Shown here: positions 43,051-54,235 of the stretch, in pieces
Position numbering within the stretch: position 1 is the stretch's first letter
How the letters are laid out: every line of letters begins with the position of its first letter
Assembly: GCA_039090855.1 (NCBI GenBank)
Contig: CM077022.1
Coordinates: 70,146,971 to 70,210,970 of the forward strand
Length of the DNA: 64,000 nucleotides
From: Macrothele yani
Lineage: Eukaryota > Arthropoda > Arachnida > Araneae > Macrothelidae
Reading direction: 5' to 3'
Program-made: the position numbers and the translations under genes
The notes under the pieces: generated by a model
Told to the model about the DNA's origin: nothing
Database searches by the model: none
The model's input: the letters and a program-made list of their open reading frames with translations, nothing else

Positions 43051-44307
43051 TTAGGTGTGCAAAGAAGTTTTAAAGCTGTTTTTGTGTGACGTATACCGCT
43101 AATATACATATCCCACATTCCCCCGCGTTGTCATGTGACCGTAACTGGTCCAGAGTATAAAATGTGACACAGCAGTTTGCCCAACAATCAAACGCACTTG
43201 CACATCGGTAGGTGAAAGGTCGCAAGGGATATTGCATTTATTCGACGCTGCATTCGTTACGAATTTCATCAACAAAAAAGTGCTGCGAAAGCATGTGTTC
43301 TGTTCTGGGGGAGAATATTGTATGAAAAAAGCATGTGTGTGTTTTAGTTTAGACTGTTCAAAGCAGTTGATTTTGATGTTAGCGATCGAGAACGTAGCGG
43401 AGCCCCGCAGAAAGTTGCACATGAGGAACTGCAAGCATTGGTGGGTGAAGATTAGTCTCAAACGCAGAAAGAACTAGCTGAACAACTGGGGTAACTCAAC
43501 AAACCATTTCCAATCGTTTATGCGCAATGGGAAAGATTCAAAAGAAAGGAAAATGGGTGCCACATTACCTGAGTCAGAGGGAAAAGGATGGACGTATCAT
43601 GAAGTATTTGAATCTGTTGAATAAACAACACAGAAAGTCCTTCCTGTAGAAAATCATTACGGGTGATGAAATGTGGATATGGTACCATAATTCCAAACGC
43701 AAAAAACACTGGGTAGATCCCGATGAAGCAACGACTTTGACACCGAAACGAAATATTCACTCCAAGAAAGTTCTGCTGTGCATCTGGTGGGATATGATGG
43801 GTGTGCTCTATTACGAACTATTGGAACAGGGTCAAACTATTACTGCTGATCGCTACAAGCAACAATTGCTGCTATTGAACCAGGATATCTGTCGGAAACG
43901 TCCATTCACAGGCAAAGGATTGCGTTCCGTGAAATTACTGCATGTAATGACAACGCTTGTCGCGAAATCGGTCAAGGAAACGTTACTGAGGCTTGGCTGG
44001 GAAGCTTTGGAGTACCCCGCTTATAGTCCCGACATAGCCCCTTCAGACTATCATTTGTTTCGATCGATGCAACATGGTTTGTCTGCTGTACGGTTCCGGA
44101 CATGTGACGAAGTGCAAAAATGGGTTGATGACTTTGTCGCATCACACGACGAAGTATTCTTCATGGCTAGAATCCGTCAGCTGCCCGACCGATGGCGGAA
44201 GGTGATAGATAATGACGGCACATATTTTGATTCGTAAAGGTATTGTTTTCTCTCAAATTACATGATGCATTGTCTTAAAACGCTTTAAGGCTTATTTGTA
44301 CACCTAA
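43051..44307 (+). mobile_element. Mariner element, complete ends
   Basis: Inverted ends: left ttaggtgtgcaaagaagttt, right (reverse complement) ttaggtgtacaaataagcct. TA flanks lie at 43049-43050 and 44308-44309. Length 1257 bp. Confidence 0.9.
43200..44237 (+). pseudogene. Mariner transposase, decayed N-terminus
   Basis: The C-terminal 188 codons are open (43671-44237): MWIWYHNSKRKKHWVDPDEA, then VLLCIWWDMMGVLYYELLEQ and PAYSPDIAPSDYHLF with the third catalytic Asp. The first catalytic motif (TGDEMW) is split by the upstream frame near 43655-43675. The second is destroyed: a HDN-type motif is replaced by LHVMTTLVAK after a small insertion near 43940. Helix-turn-helix sequence near 43400-43500 lies in broken frames. 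It belongs to the mellifera/irritans side of the mariner family and is inactive. Confidence 0.85.
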
Positions 44308-44311
44308 TATT

Positions 44312-45388
44312 GCAACGTGTTCAATATGTTTGCCCTCAACCTGGACGATCTTGCGCAAAAAATCTCAAAATTGGACACCACCTTGTGGAAGAAGTCTGTT
44401 GGAATGGCCAAGGTTTCCCTTTCGGTAGATGATTTCAGCTCCTGCAAAGTCTTTGGGTTGCTCTGATACACTTTGTCTTGGAGATATATATATAAAAAAA
44501 ATCCAAAGGATTGAGTCTGGTGAATACGGAGGCTAGTCAAGACCGCGTCCGTAGTGCTTTGGATAATCCAAAGCAATGACATTCTCACGGAAATGTTCAT
44601 TCAGAAGGCGGAAAATGGATTCTGTGTGATTGAGACTAGCACCTTTCTGAATGAAAAAGTGACTTGTTGGGACAGAACCATGGAAGCCCTGAAAGACAGG
44701 AATGCAATTGTTTTCAAGCAAGTTTCGGCAGCTTACTGCGGATACAGTTCCCTCAATAAAAACAGGTCCACAAATGCCAACTTTTGTCAAGGCAAACCAC
44801 ACAGTCACGTTTTTGGTGAAGACTTGACGCAATCTAGACATACGGATGTTCTGTGCCCAATACTCTTCAGTTCTGCCTGTTCACGAAATCGTCAAGCCAA
44901 AACTGTGCCTCATCTGAAAACCAGATCAGACCAGGGTCAATTTTTTGGTTCTCGAGTCTTGTGATCATTGCATGAGTGAAGTCCAATCTTGCTACCATAT
45001 TCGCCTCTGTGAGTGGCTGTTGGGGCGGAATTTTATTGGGAAACAAATGATGATCTTTGAGAACTGGCTGAAGACTACTGCGTTTGATCCCTAACTCCTG
45101 AGACGCTCCCGTGGTAGACTTTTTCGGGCTTCTTTCAAATGTTTCTCTAACTTTTTGAATGTTTCGTTCAGTCTTTGCTGTGGAAAGCCTGCCGCCTTGT
45201 GAGTGATCGTCCAACACTGACCCTGTCTTGAGAAATTCCTTGACTAGGTTTGATATTGTGTGCCTGTCTGGCCCATCTTTGACGCTAAACTTTACCTGGA
45301 ACGCTCTTATGACCTTTGCGGGTCTTTTTGATGATCGAATGTACTCTTCGATAATGAATATCCGCTGCTCCATAGTGTAAGATGCCAT
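44312..45388 (-). pseudogene. DUF4817-type Tc1/mariner superfamily transposase
   Basis: The minus frame 44867-45388 starts MASYTMEQRIFIIEEYIRSS, a DUF4817 helix-turn-helix found in arthropod transposases. It continues with SVKDGPDRHTISNLVKEFLK, SPKKSTTGASQELGIKRSSL and WFSDEAQFWLDDFVNRQN (first catalytic Asp). After a frame change, 44533-44841 holds VGICGPVFIEGTV and a second-Asp region mutated to FIQKGAS. The C-terminus (about 44312-44500) has YLQDKVYQSNPKTLQELK. The third motif, normally PRSPDLTP-DFFLWG, is broken near 44490-44530. The right end near 45530 carries catgttcggggtcgccctgt; the left end abuts the mariner ending at 44307. Confidence 0.82.
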
Positions 45389-45754
45389 CTTTCATATCCT
45401 GCAAAATGAAAAGAAAACACACGAGACGCAAATGGCTAGATGGCTATAATGTGTCAGCAAAGTTTCTTCAAATTATATTAACTAGTTGCATAGGAGGTTG
45501 GATTTAAACTTGGTAGGCATGTTCGGGGTCGCCCTGTAGTTTTTCTTCAGAAAAGTAGTCCGTTGGCTTTCGCGGATTTGTTTTGTTTTGGAGTTTCACA
45601 TGACCCATGGGTGTCGTGTTTATTCTTTACTTCTGCCTCTTTTCTTCTATGAAATCAGATTTCAAATTTCTCTTCCTTCTCATAAACCAGTGTTCCTAAA
45701 TTACACGAATGGGCTGGCCCGTTACAGTTTTTCTGGTCGCAGTGTATCCAAGAT

Positions 45755-46283
45755 CCTTCTACTTTTAGTACCTGGATTTAAGAACCCACAGAGACTGTAC
45801 AGTAGAGCTTCCTTTCGGTACCACTGCTGTAACACTTCTCCAAAGCTAGAATGCATACTTTAAAAATACAATTCCTTTTTTTTTTACCCAACATTAAAGA
45901 TCTGGTTATCAGTACGAGGGCTATGTGAATAAAACCTGACCCGAAATTAATCTTTTCTAATCCCGTACCACTTTTATGGCAGGTGACCTCGAATTATAGA
46001 CTGGCCCAAATTTGAGATTAGGTTGACAAGTTCCTTCTACCTTTAGTACCTGGATTTAAGAACCCACCGAGACTTGTACAGTAGAGCTTCCTTTCGGTGT
46101 CACTGCTGTAACACTTTTCCAAAGCTAGAATGCATACTTTAAAAACACTATTCCTTTTTGTTACCGAACATTTAAGATCTGGTTGTCAGTACTAGGGCTA
46201 TGTGAGCAAAACCTGACCTGAAATTAATCTTTTCTAATCCCGTACCACTCTTATGGCAGGCAACCTCGAATTGTAGACTGGGG
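45755..46283. repeat. Tandem duplication, 278-bp period
   Basis: Copy 1 begins at 45755 and copy 2 at 46033, both with ccttctac-ttttagtacctgg. Shared landmarks include gtacagtagagcttcctttc, aagctagaatgcatactt and ttaatcttttctaatcccgt. Roughly 90% identical by eye. No coding potential. Confidence 0.85.
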
Positions 46284-46648
46284 CGTCAACTTTTTCCACT
46301 AATGGCCAACTCACATTCAAGGCATGAAGTTTCTTTCAAGTTCCTGATTCCAAACTGGAGTTGTGGTTTCTTGATCTCCAATTCTTTCTTTGCTCTAGAA
46401 GTCCTTCTTCGTTAGCTGATCTTCTTCGTTAACTTAAGCCTCTAAGTGTCTTAGGCACAAGAAGTACATCTTCCACTTCACTCTGTCATGCGCTTTCTTC
46501 CTCCAGTATAGAATTCCTAACATTTTCATGCCAAACTACATAGTTTTGTCCTACGTCGTCTTCCATCTGGTATCCATTCAGGTTTTTACCTCACAAGTTT
46601 GTCACCCCCCCATACATTTGATGACTGCAAACCCTCTCAGTCTGTACA
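46284..46648. other. No recognised gene
   Basis: Non-repetitive DNA between the tandem duplication and a Tc1 element. Confidence 0.4.
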
Positions 46649-46729
46649 TAGTCGTATAGAATAATATGACGACCTACCTAATAATTGTAAAAAAACACCC
46701 TTTGCCCGGATGACAGCGGCAAGACGCCG

Positions 46730-47760
46730 TGGCATGTATGCAATGAGGCCCTGGAAGGTTGCCCGAGGCACACGTTCCTATTCGGACTGCAGCAGAGCAC
46801 GGAGGTCCCGGAGATGACGTGGTTGTGCGTCGGCACGTCGAGCCTGTCGGTCCAAATAATCCCCCAAGTGCTCTATGGGATTGAGGTCACACAATTTCGC
46901 CGGCCAAGGGAGAACAGAGACATTGCTGTCGTGTTCTTAAAACCAGTCAAGCACCCCTTAGCCGCCCCGGTGGCGCAGTGGTCTAAGCGATGGTCTCTGA
47001 TCATTCGTCCGAACGGGGTCCGGGTTCGAATCCCGGTGAGGCATGGATGTTGTGTTTGTCTTACGGCACTGGCTCTCTCCCTTCCCTGGAACCAGTGACC
47101 CTAAATTAGGGACGGGCGACTGCTTATAGCCCATTGAGTTGCTCACGGTGGTCGTTAAACCTCCAATCCAAAAAAAAAGCACCCCTTAGCGAAGAGTCAC
47201 GGCGCATTGGTCCTATTGGTTAGACGCCACCACCACCAGGATAAACTTCCAACGTGAAGGGATGCATGTAGTCAGCGAGGATGGGCATGTAGTTACTGGC
47301 GTTCAGGAACCTATCCAGTGGTACCAGCGGTCCCAGGTCATACCAGGAAGTCATCTTCCAGACATGCACACTGCTACCACCGGCCTGTACTTGACCGACA
47401 AGCGTGTCCGGGTGTTGGTTCTGGTGTGTGAGACCCATGAGCAATAGGGTTCGCTCTACTGTTATGAGGGACACGTACCTGTGTGCCCCAGCGTTCATTT
47501 GCGTTGTCAATTGCTGCGTGTCGATTGCCCTTTACCAGTCGACGTCCTCCTCTGGGGTCGAATGCCTTTGGGGCTTCACAGTTATGACGTCGGGAAGTAC
47601 TCTGTGTGCCAGCGGTCCATTCTTGGGTACACCTTTACTACAGCACCTCGCGAACAGCCCACGAAGTCTGCTGTTTCTGAGGTGCTTCCACCATTGGCGC
47701 GGTAGCCGATGATCATTCCTATTTGAACGTCCATCAAATCACCATCTCTGCCCGTTGTGC
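46730..47760 (-). pseudogene. Tc1 transposase, family C, decayed
   Basis: Minus-strand N-terminus: MDVQIGMIIGYRANGGSTSE then TADFVGCSRGAVVKVY (47582-47740; helix-turn-helix). MTTQMNAGAHRYVSLITVER follows at about 47450-47510. Part of the protein between there and the GGGSVHVW-type segment near 47370 is deleted, removing the first catalytic Asp. The SINE at 46961-47176 interrupts the region just after the second-Asp motif, and the C-terminal SP-LNPIEHLG-like segment lies near 46850-46890. Confidence 0.8.
46961..47176 (+). mobile_element. SINE family 1 (tRNA-derived), complete, young
   Basis: Intact A and B boxes, conserved 3' domain, A-tail. A perfect 12-bp target duplication aagcacccctta lies at 46949-46960 and 47177-47188. 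Confidence 0.97.
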
Positions 47761-48423
47761 TCACGTCACGCACTATGGCTCATCTGTCCTGGCGGCTGCT
47801 TGTATCTCCGTGTGGTCGACCTTGTCACGTGCACTCTGTGATGCACCTAGTTCGGTACACCCTGATTCCGGAGGTGGCCAAATAATTCTGATGCGACCGT
47901 GTATGTTTTAACTTTCCCAAATAATAATGCGGAACCATAAACACGCTAAATTTCTTTTCTACCTAGGTACACAAGCACCTTCGTTTAATTTCTCTCGTTT
48001 TGTTATCTCTCATGCTACGAATACTTCGTAAACAATTCTGTTTTCAAACCTGTGCAATATTTCTTCATCAGTGACAGCTGTATATGTTAAGCTTCTGCTC
48101 TAAACAAAACAATATGTGTGACGATTTTATAATTTACTATTTTGAGTCCATTTGAATGAGTTTTGCGTGAAATTAAGTGCTCTAGTAAAATGTTAGCTAC
48201 TAACGCTCATACGAGGGGCGTTCAATAAGTTCTAAGCCTGACTTTGAAAGTAGTGATCGGCGGCTGACGCAAGTATTGCGAAGTATTGCACCATGCTTCA
48301 GTTATATGTATAACAGCCACGCCACGTCGCTGTGTCAGCATCTGAGACGGCGCCACAGTGCATTGAAGTCCATATGGTGACAATTCATCTGCGGCAGATA
48401 AAATTGAGGAAACCGAGCGGTGA

Positions 48424-49796
48424 TTGAATTTTTCACGAAGGAAGGTGAAACGTCACGCAGTATTCATGAACGGATGGTCCGTGTGTACGTCGATGATGCA
48501 CCTTCATATACCACAGCTAAGATGGACTGCACTCTTTAGAAGTGGAAGAGACTCGTTCGAAGGCGACCTTCGCGAGGGACGCTCAGTGGAGCTGACCACA
48601 GACGAAATGTGCCAGGAAGTGGAGGACTTGGTGATGTCAAACCGCCGAATCCGTGGCTTACAGATCGCCGAGGAACTGAAGTTAAGAACTTTCAGTGCTT
48701 GGACCATTTTGCATGAGCGTTTAGGCAGGTCAAAGGTCTGTGTCAGATGAGTTCCTCGGATGTTGATACCTGAGATGAAGAATGATCGTGTTGAGGTATG
48801 TCGGGTTCAACTTGGCCGCCTTAACCGCGATCTGCATGATTTCTGTTCCTGCATTGTGACTGGGGATGAGATTGGCTTCATCATTGGGGCTCTGAAACTA
48901 AAGAAGAGAGCCTGCAGTGGAAATATCATGGATCGCCACCACTGAAAAAGTTCAAAACACAACCAACTGCAGGGAAGATCCAGAGGACTTCTACTCCTGC
49001 ATTGTGACTGGGAATGAGACGTGGCCTCACCATTGGAACCTTAATACTAAGGAAGAGAGCATGCAATGGAAACATCATGGATCGCCACCACCAAGGAAGT
49101 TCAAAACACAATCATCTGCAGGGAAGGTCCAGATGACTTCTATTCCTGCATTGTAACTGGGGATGAGATTGGCATCACCATTGGGACCCTGATACTAAAG
49201 AAGAGAGCATGCAGTGGAAACATCATGGATCGCCACCACCAAGAAAGTTCAAAACACAATCATCTGCAGGGAAGATCCAGATGACTTCTATTCTAGCATT
49301 GTGACTGGGGATGAGACGTGGCTTCACCATTGGGACCCTGATACTAAACAAAAGATCATGCAGTGTAAACATGATGGATCACCACCACCAAAAAAGTTCA
49401 AAAACACAACCATCTGCAGGGAAGATTATGACCAACATTTTTTGGACTCGGAAAGGTTGCTGTTATTACTTGCCTTATAAAAGGACTACGAATGCTGCCT
49501 ATTATGCCACGCTATTCCCACTGCGTGAAGCCATCAAGAGTAAACTGCGAGGAAAATTAAGACAGGTTGTTCTGCTTCTCGAGGACAATGCTCCAATCCA
49601 CACTGCCGGTGTTTCCATGCAAGCTGTGACAGAACGAAGCTTCAACAATGCTTGCCTCCCCACCTACCAAACTTACCTGACCTCGCTCCTAGTGACTTTT
49701 CTCTTCAAAAATCGAGGAAAAGATCTGCGGGGTAGGCGTTTTGTGGATGATTCTGAACTGAAGGAGGCATCGAAGTGTTGGTTTGAGGAGAAAGGT
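48424..49796 (+). pseudogene. Mariner transposase, N-terminal and catalytic part, with array
   Basis: Helix-turn-helix sequence is spread over frames near 48420-48720 (EFFTKEGE, HERMVRVY, then EMCQEVEDLVMSNRRIRGLQ). From 48846 to about 49435 the segment around the first catalytic motif (IVTGDETWLHHWDPDTK) is repeated four times. After the array, KIMTNIFWTRKGCCYYLPYK and RKLRQVVLLLEDNAPIHTAG-type sequence follow; the second catalytic Asp is kept as EDNAP. The third motif near 49670 (SYLPDLAPSDFSLF-like, frame-shifted) is damaged. SELKEASKCWFEEKG marks the break at 49796. Confidence 0.85.
48846..49435 (+). repeat. ~148-bp unit repeated 4 times inside mariner transposase
   Basis: Units start (cctgcattgtgactgggg) near 48848, 48996, 49145 and 49293. 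Each codes for the TGDE catalytic segment through SPPPRKFKTQSSAG. Spacings of 148-149 bp shift the frame in each unit. Confidence 0.93.
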
Positions 49797-49842
49797 ATGA
49801 TGTTCATCCAAGGATGATTAAATCTGTTGCTCCGTTTTTGTT

Positions 49843-51253
49843 GTGGTACCATTGGAACATATTTGTAATCGTATTCTAGAAACTGGTTTATTACCTCTTG
49901 CATTTACGACACGTAGAGTAAATGTTATACATAAAAAGGGTTTGAGATCTAGTGTAGGAAATTATCGTCCGATTACTAATATTACAGTGTTTGCTAAACT
50001 ATTGGGAAGACTAATATTAAATAGATTATCTGACTACTTGGAGAGGAACAGAATCTTACATCCCGGTCAGCATGGTTTCGGCTTCTCAACAGAGACTGCT
50101 GTATTAGATGTTCTTAATTTTTGCAGACAGATATTGACTCAAGAAAAAGTGTCTGGGTATGTTTTGTGACTTAACTCGAGCTTTTGAATGTGTACATCAT
50201 GAAATTCTATTGTCGAAGTTACATCATATAAGGATCCGGGAGTTCCGCTTTTGTTTTTTAGGAATTATTTGCTTCAGAGATCACAGTATGTGCAGATTCG
50301 GGGCATTCGTTCTTCGGTTCGTGGGGTTTGTTGCGGAGCTCCTCAGGAATCGGCGCTGGGACCCGTTCTTTTTTTAATGTTATATTAATGATATTTTTAA
50401 TGTTACTTCGGGGGCACACCGTGTGCTGTTTGCTGTTGATACCAGTTTATTCTTTTCCGGTAGTTCATTTACGGAGTTAGCACCTTTAGTTAATTGCGAC
50501 CTTCAGGAATTCTTTCTCTGGTTCAGTTGCAATTATTTAATTACAAATCAAGATAAAACTAATGCCGTCCTGTTTTCACGTCGTTCTTATTATTCGTCTA
50601 CCCCAACTGGTATATCTGTGAATGGCGTTTCCATTACGTTTAAGACGACTGTTAAATTTTTGGGTGTACTTATACAAGAGTCACTACGTTGGAATAATTA
50701 CATTATTTGGCAAATCAGCTTAAATCATGTACAGGAATGGTTTATAGAATTTCCGGTATGTTGACGATAAGATTAAAATTAGTTTTGCATTACTCGTTCA
50801 TTTATCCACTACTTTCGTATTGTTTACTGGTCTGGGGTCAGACCACGTTGGGTAATGTCGCCAGATTATATATTTTACGAAAGAAATACATTCGCTTATT
50901 AGTTACCGATGGTGATATAGCTGCCATTTGCTGTTCATATAAAATAATCCCATTTAATAAACTATATACATTTCGATTACTACTTTTTATGCATAATAGA
51001 ATTTATGCTAATATGTTTTTGGAGTCTTCTTGAATTGCACCAATTTTCGCATTCTCATGATACCAGGGGTAATGCCAACTTCGTTATTCCCAGGGCACAT
51101 GTAAATCTTTTGCATAACAGTGTTATTGCAGGCGGTCCGCGACAATGGAATGAATTGCCCTTGCACATTAAATCAATTGCTACTTTCAGTGCATTCAGGA
51201 AAATATCTGCTGAATTATTGGCTGGCACATATGATTTGAATTTGGTGCCATGA
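49843..51253 (+). pseudogene. Non-LTR reverse transcriptase
   Basis: Ordered motifs: HKKGLRSSVGNYRPITNITV and QHGFGFSTETAVLDVL (49843-50169), then FCDLTRAFECVHHEILLSKL (50159-50377; palm Asp present). The catalytic box is FAVD instead of FADD at about 50426-50440. NQDKTNAVLFSRRS and VKFLGVLIQESLRWNNY follow (50423-50764), then the thumb and C-terminus (HYSFIYPLLSYCLLVWGQT; AGGPRQWNELPLHIK) to 51253. The frame changes four times. The N-terminal endonuclease is absent. The altered FADD box and the shifts make it inactive. Confidence 0.85.
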
Positions 51254-51472
51254 TTTTTTAAAAATATAGTAGTACATTATTCCTGGTACAAATAAATTTT
51301 ATTACTTTGTTTCACATTTACTTCACCTTAGTAACACGGGGGATGTTTATATTTCCTTGCTTTGGTTCTTGGACACTGTTTTGTGTCTAGGACTCGATGA
51401 CTAACTTTCTTTCACTGTTTAATTATTAACTTCCACTGTCATATTGGGCATAATTGCTATGCACTGCACATA

Positions 51473-52675
51473 CACTGAAGTGCCAGAAAACCTGGTACAC
51501 TAGTCTAATACTTGGTAGATCTCCCACGGGAGCGCAGGACTGCAGAAATACGACGGGACATGGAATCCACTAGCTTCTGGAAATATGCTGTAGGCAATAC
51601 ACACCACACTTCCTGCAGAGCGTTCCACAATTCAGGTGTATTCCGAGGTCTCCGATTCCTGTGTTCGATAGCGGGTTGCATGGCATCCCAAATGTGTTCT
51701 CTCACGTTCAGATCTGGGGACTTGGGTAGGAATGGCAACACCCCAAACTCAGATGAATGCTCCTCTAACCATAATGTGGCGTCCCGACACTTGTGTGGAG
51801 GTGCATTTTCCTGTTGGAAAAGGCCCAACCCATCAGCATGAATGCAGGACATGAACGGGTGTACCTCGTCAGAAAGGATGCGCAGTTGGCCGGTCACAAA
51901 CGTTTGTAGACGTACCAGGGGTCCCAGTGAAGTCCAGCTAAACACACCCCATACCATTACGGACCCCCCCCCCCAACCAGCCGGTACAGTTCCCTGTTGA
52001 CAGGCGGGATCCATGGCTTCATGGGTTTGCGCCACACACGAATCCTTCCATCTGCCCGATACATTTGGAAACGCGATTCGTCAGATCAGGCTACTTGTTT
52101 CCAGTGGCGGTGTTGCCGTGCCCAAGCGAGGCGCATAGCTCTGTGTCATGCACCCATCAAGGGGACTAGAGTTGGGCGTAGGTTGCCAAAGCCCATATCG
52201 TGCAGGGTACGTTGCACAGTCCAGACGCTGATGCTTGTTGAGGCTCCAGCATTGAATTCCGATGATGCCTGCGAGAGTGTTGCACGCCTCTCGCGTGAAA
52301 CGATTCTTGACAGCCGAAGATGGTCACGTTCACCCAATGTCTTTTTACGGCCACACTGGTATCGTAGGTTGGAGGTTTTGCCCGAATTCTTGTAGTCACG
52401 GTACACAGTTGCAATGGTCGTCCGTGGAAATCCGAACGTCGTTTCTACCTCCGAAATACTATGGCCCATCTCATGAGCGCCAACTGTGACACCGCGTTGA
52501 AAATCGCTTAAATCTTTATTACTTGTCATTCTCATGCCGAAAACAGCTCTGACAGCTGGCAAGGATGTCTATCACTTTATATACGCACTGGCGGGCGCAA
52601 CCGAGTACGCGCATAGGTGGCGTTGCTATGTATTTTGCGTAAGTGGTCTGTACCAGTTTTTCTGGCACTTAAGTG
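51473..52675 (-). mobile_element. Tc1-like DNA transposon, family G
   Basis: Near-perfect inverted ends: cactgaagtgccagaaaacc (left) and cacttaagtgccagaaaaac (right, reverse complement). TA flanks lie at 51471-51472 and 52676-52677. Length 1203 bp. Confidence 0.94.
51505..52562 (-). pseudogene. Tc1 transposase, family G, two nonsense sites
   Basis: The N-terminal 138 codons are open (52146-52562): NKDLSDFQRGVTVGAHEMGH, helix-turn-helix FPRTTIATVYRDY, then RRATLSQASSEFN. A stop follows LVPLMGA. The segment to 52035 reads HRAMRLAWARQHRHWKQVA, a second stop at the Trp before SDESRFQM, then DGRIRVWRKP. The C-terminal 176 codons (51505-52035) include GGGSVMVWGVFS, LFQQENAPPHKCRD and SPDLNVREHIWDAM. 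The second catalytic residue is Glu in place of Asp (QQEN). Otherwise nearly complete, so this is a fairly young dead copy. Confidence 0.9.
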
Positions 52676-53610
52676 TATATTTATACTATGCCTCTTAATT
52701 CTGTAATTGCTTACTAGTGTTTAATATGAAGTCATGATACGGTCTCTGATAGGGCGTGCTTTTCTGTTTTGTTTAACTTTATTGGATCATCATTATATAT
52801 TTAATTTGGGGATGTGTATTTCTGTTCTGTGTTCTTTTTTTCGTATATTTGAGACTTTGTACCAATTGGCTATTGGTGTAGTCCTTTTCCTGCATATATC
52901 ATCGTTGTGCTTGGTAGGATGGTGTGATCTATGATTAACTTTGTTGATTTGTTTTATTCATCTCGGTTTATTGTTGTATGATTGCTTAATGTACTGTAAG
53001 GAAATTCTTGTGATGTACATTTTTATTACATTAATTTGGTATATATATACATAAATGTCCTATTTAAATCTTTCATTGTTTTCTTATGCTATGTATATCA
53101 GTGGTTACGTTGGCATATGTTAGTATTTCTATATACTGTAACTGTATTGGTAATATGCCAGGAACTTTTTTAATTAGTTGTTTACAATCATGTATCCTTC
53201 ACTTCTCTGTTTTATTATGGTAATTTGTGTCTTATTGTGATTTTTTGTGCACTGTTCTTGGCCTGTCACACAAGTCTTTGGGATCGGGGGCTCGTCAGGT
53301 TTTTTCATTAAAGCCTTTTTCACTGGCTCCATGTCATCCACTTGCAGTGATCTATGGAGACATAAATTACTTTTTTTCCATTTCATACCATCTACTTTAT
53401 AAATGTTGGTTTAATTGTGCAAGTTCATTAATTGTAGTTAATGGTATTTTTATTGTAATCTGGTTATGACATATTAAGGATACATTACTGACATTTTGTT
53501 TTGGTTAGCTACTTAGCAGTCTTTTTGTAATGATGTATTGTTTGTGTTAAACTTTGTCATGTATAGCATTACTGTAGTGTATGGCAGAATATTCAATAAA
53601 TCAAATCAAA

Positions 53611-54235
53611 CGTTTTTCGCAGCGGGGTTCGCCAACTCTATGATCGGTACAACAAGTGTATCGAAGTCAGGGGAGACTGTGGGAAAATGAAGGTGCACTC
53701 TGAACTGAAGGAGAAAGATAAAAACGTTTTTTACAGCTGAGATTCGCCAACTCTATGATCAATACAACATAGGTATCCAGGTCTGGGGATACTATGCGGA
53801 AAAACGAAGGTGCGTTCTGAACTGAAGGAGGCAAGGAAGTGTTGGTTTGAGGAGAAAGATAAAACGTTTTTCTCAGCAGGGATTCGCCAAATCTATGATC
53901 AATACAACAAAAGTATCCAGGTCAAGGGATACTATGTGAAAAAACACAGGTGCATTCGGAACTGAAGGAGGCAACGAAGTGTTGGTTTGAGGGGAAAGAT
54001 AAAACGTTTTTCGCAGCAGAAATTCGCCAACTCTATGAGCAATACAAGAGTATCTAGGTCAAGGGATACTATGTGGAAAAACGAAGGTGCGTTCTGAACT
54101 GAAGGAGGCAAGGAAGTGTTGGTTTGAGGAGAAAGATAACGTTTTTCGCAGCGGGGTTCGCCAACTGTATGATCGGTACAACAAGTGTATCCAAGTCAGG
54201 GGAGACTATGTGGGAAAACAAAGGTGCGTTTTTGA
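53611..54235 (+). repeat. ~140-bp unit repeated 5 times: mariner C-terminal array
   Basis: Unit starts (cgtttttcgcagc): 53611, 53725, 53865, 54005 and 54140, with spacings 114, 140, 140 and 135. Each codes the mariner C-terminal segment LKEARKCWFEEKD followed by IRQLYDRYNKCIQVRGDYV. A normal mariner has this once, at its C-terminus. Confidence 0.93.

Larger units (their letters stand above)
46651..47901 (-). mobile_element. Tc1-like DNA transposon, family C, with SINE inside
   Basis: TA flanks lie at 46649-46650 and 47902-47903. The ends are inverted and imperfect: left gtcgtatagaataatatgac, right (reverse complement) cacggtcgcatcagaattat. Without the SINE it is about 1 kb. It preserves the full 5' end missing from both copies of the head-to-head pair. 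Confidence 0.88.
49797..53610 (+). mobile_element. Non-LTR retrotransposon (Jockey/CR1-like), 5'-truncated
   Basis: It lies between the broken halves of the mariner C-terminus. It begins with reverse transcriptase sequence, has a long 3' region, and ends aataaatcaaatcaaa at 53595-53610. A Tc1 element (51473-52675) is inserted in the 3' region. No clear target duplication; a few bases of the mariner (ataaaa) seem to be lost at the junction. Confidence 0.85.

Noticed and set aside
46290..46640. Possible RTE C-terminus on the minus strand
   Set aside because: A vague resemblance only; no ordered motifs and no GATGAT tail.
50423..50764. Active reverse transcriptase
   Set aside because: The FADD box is FAVD, the frame changes several times and the endonuclease is absent.
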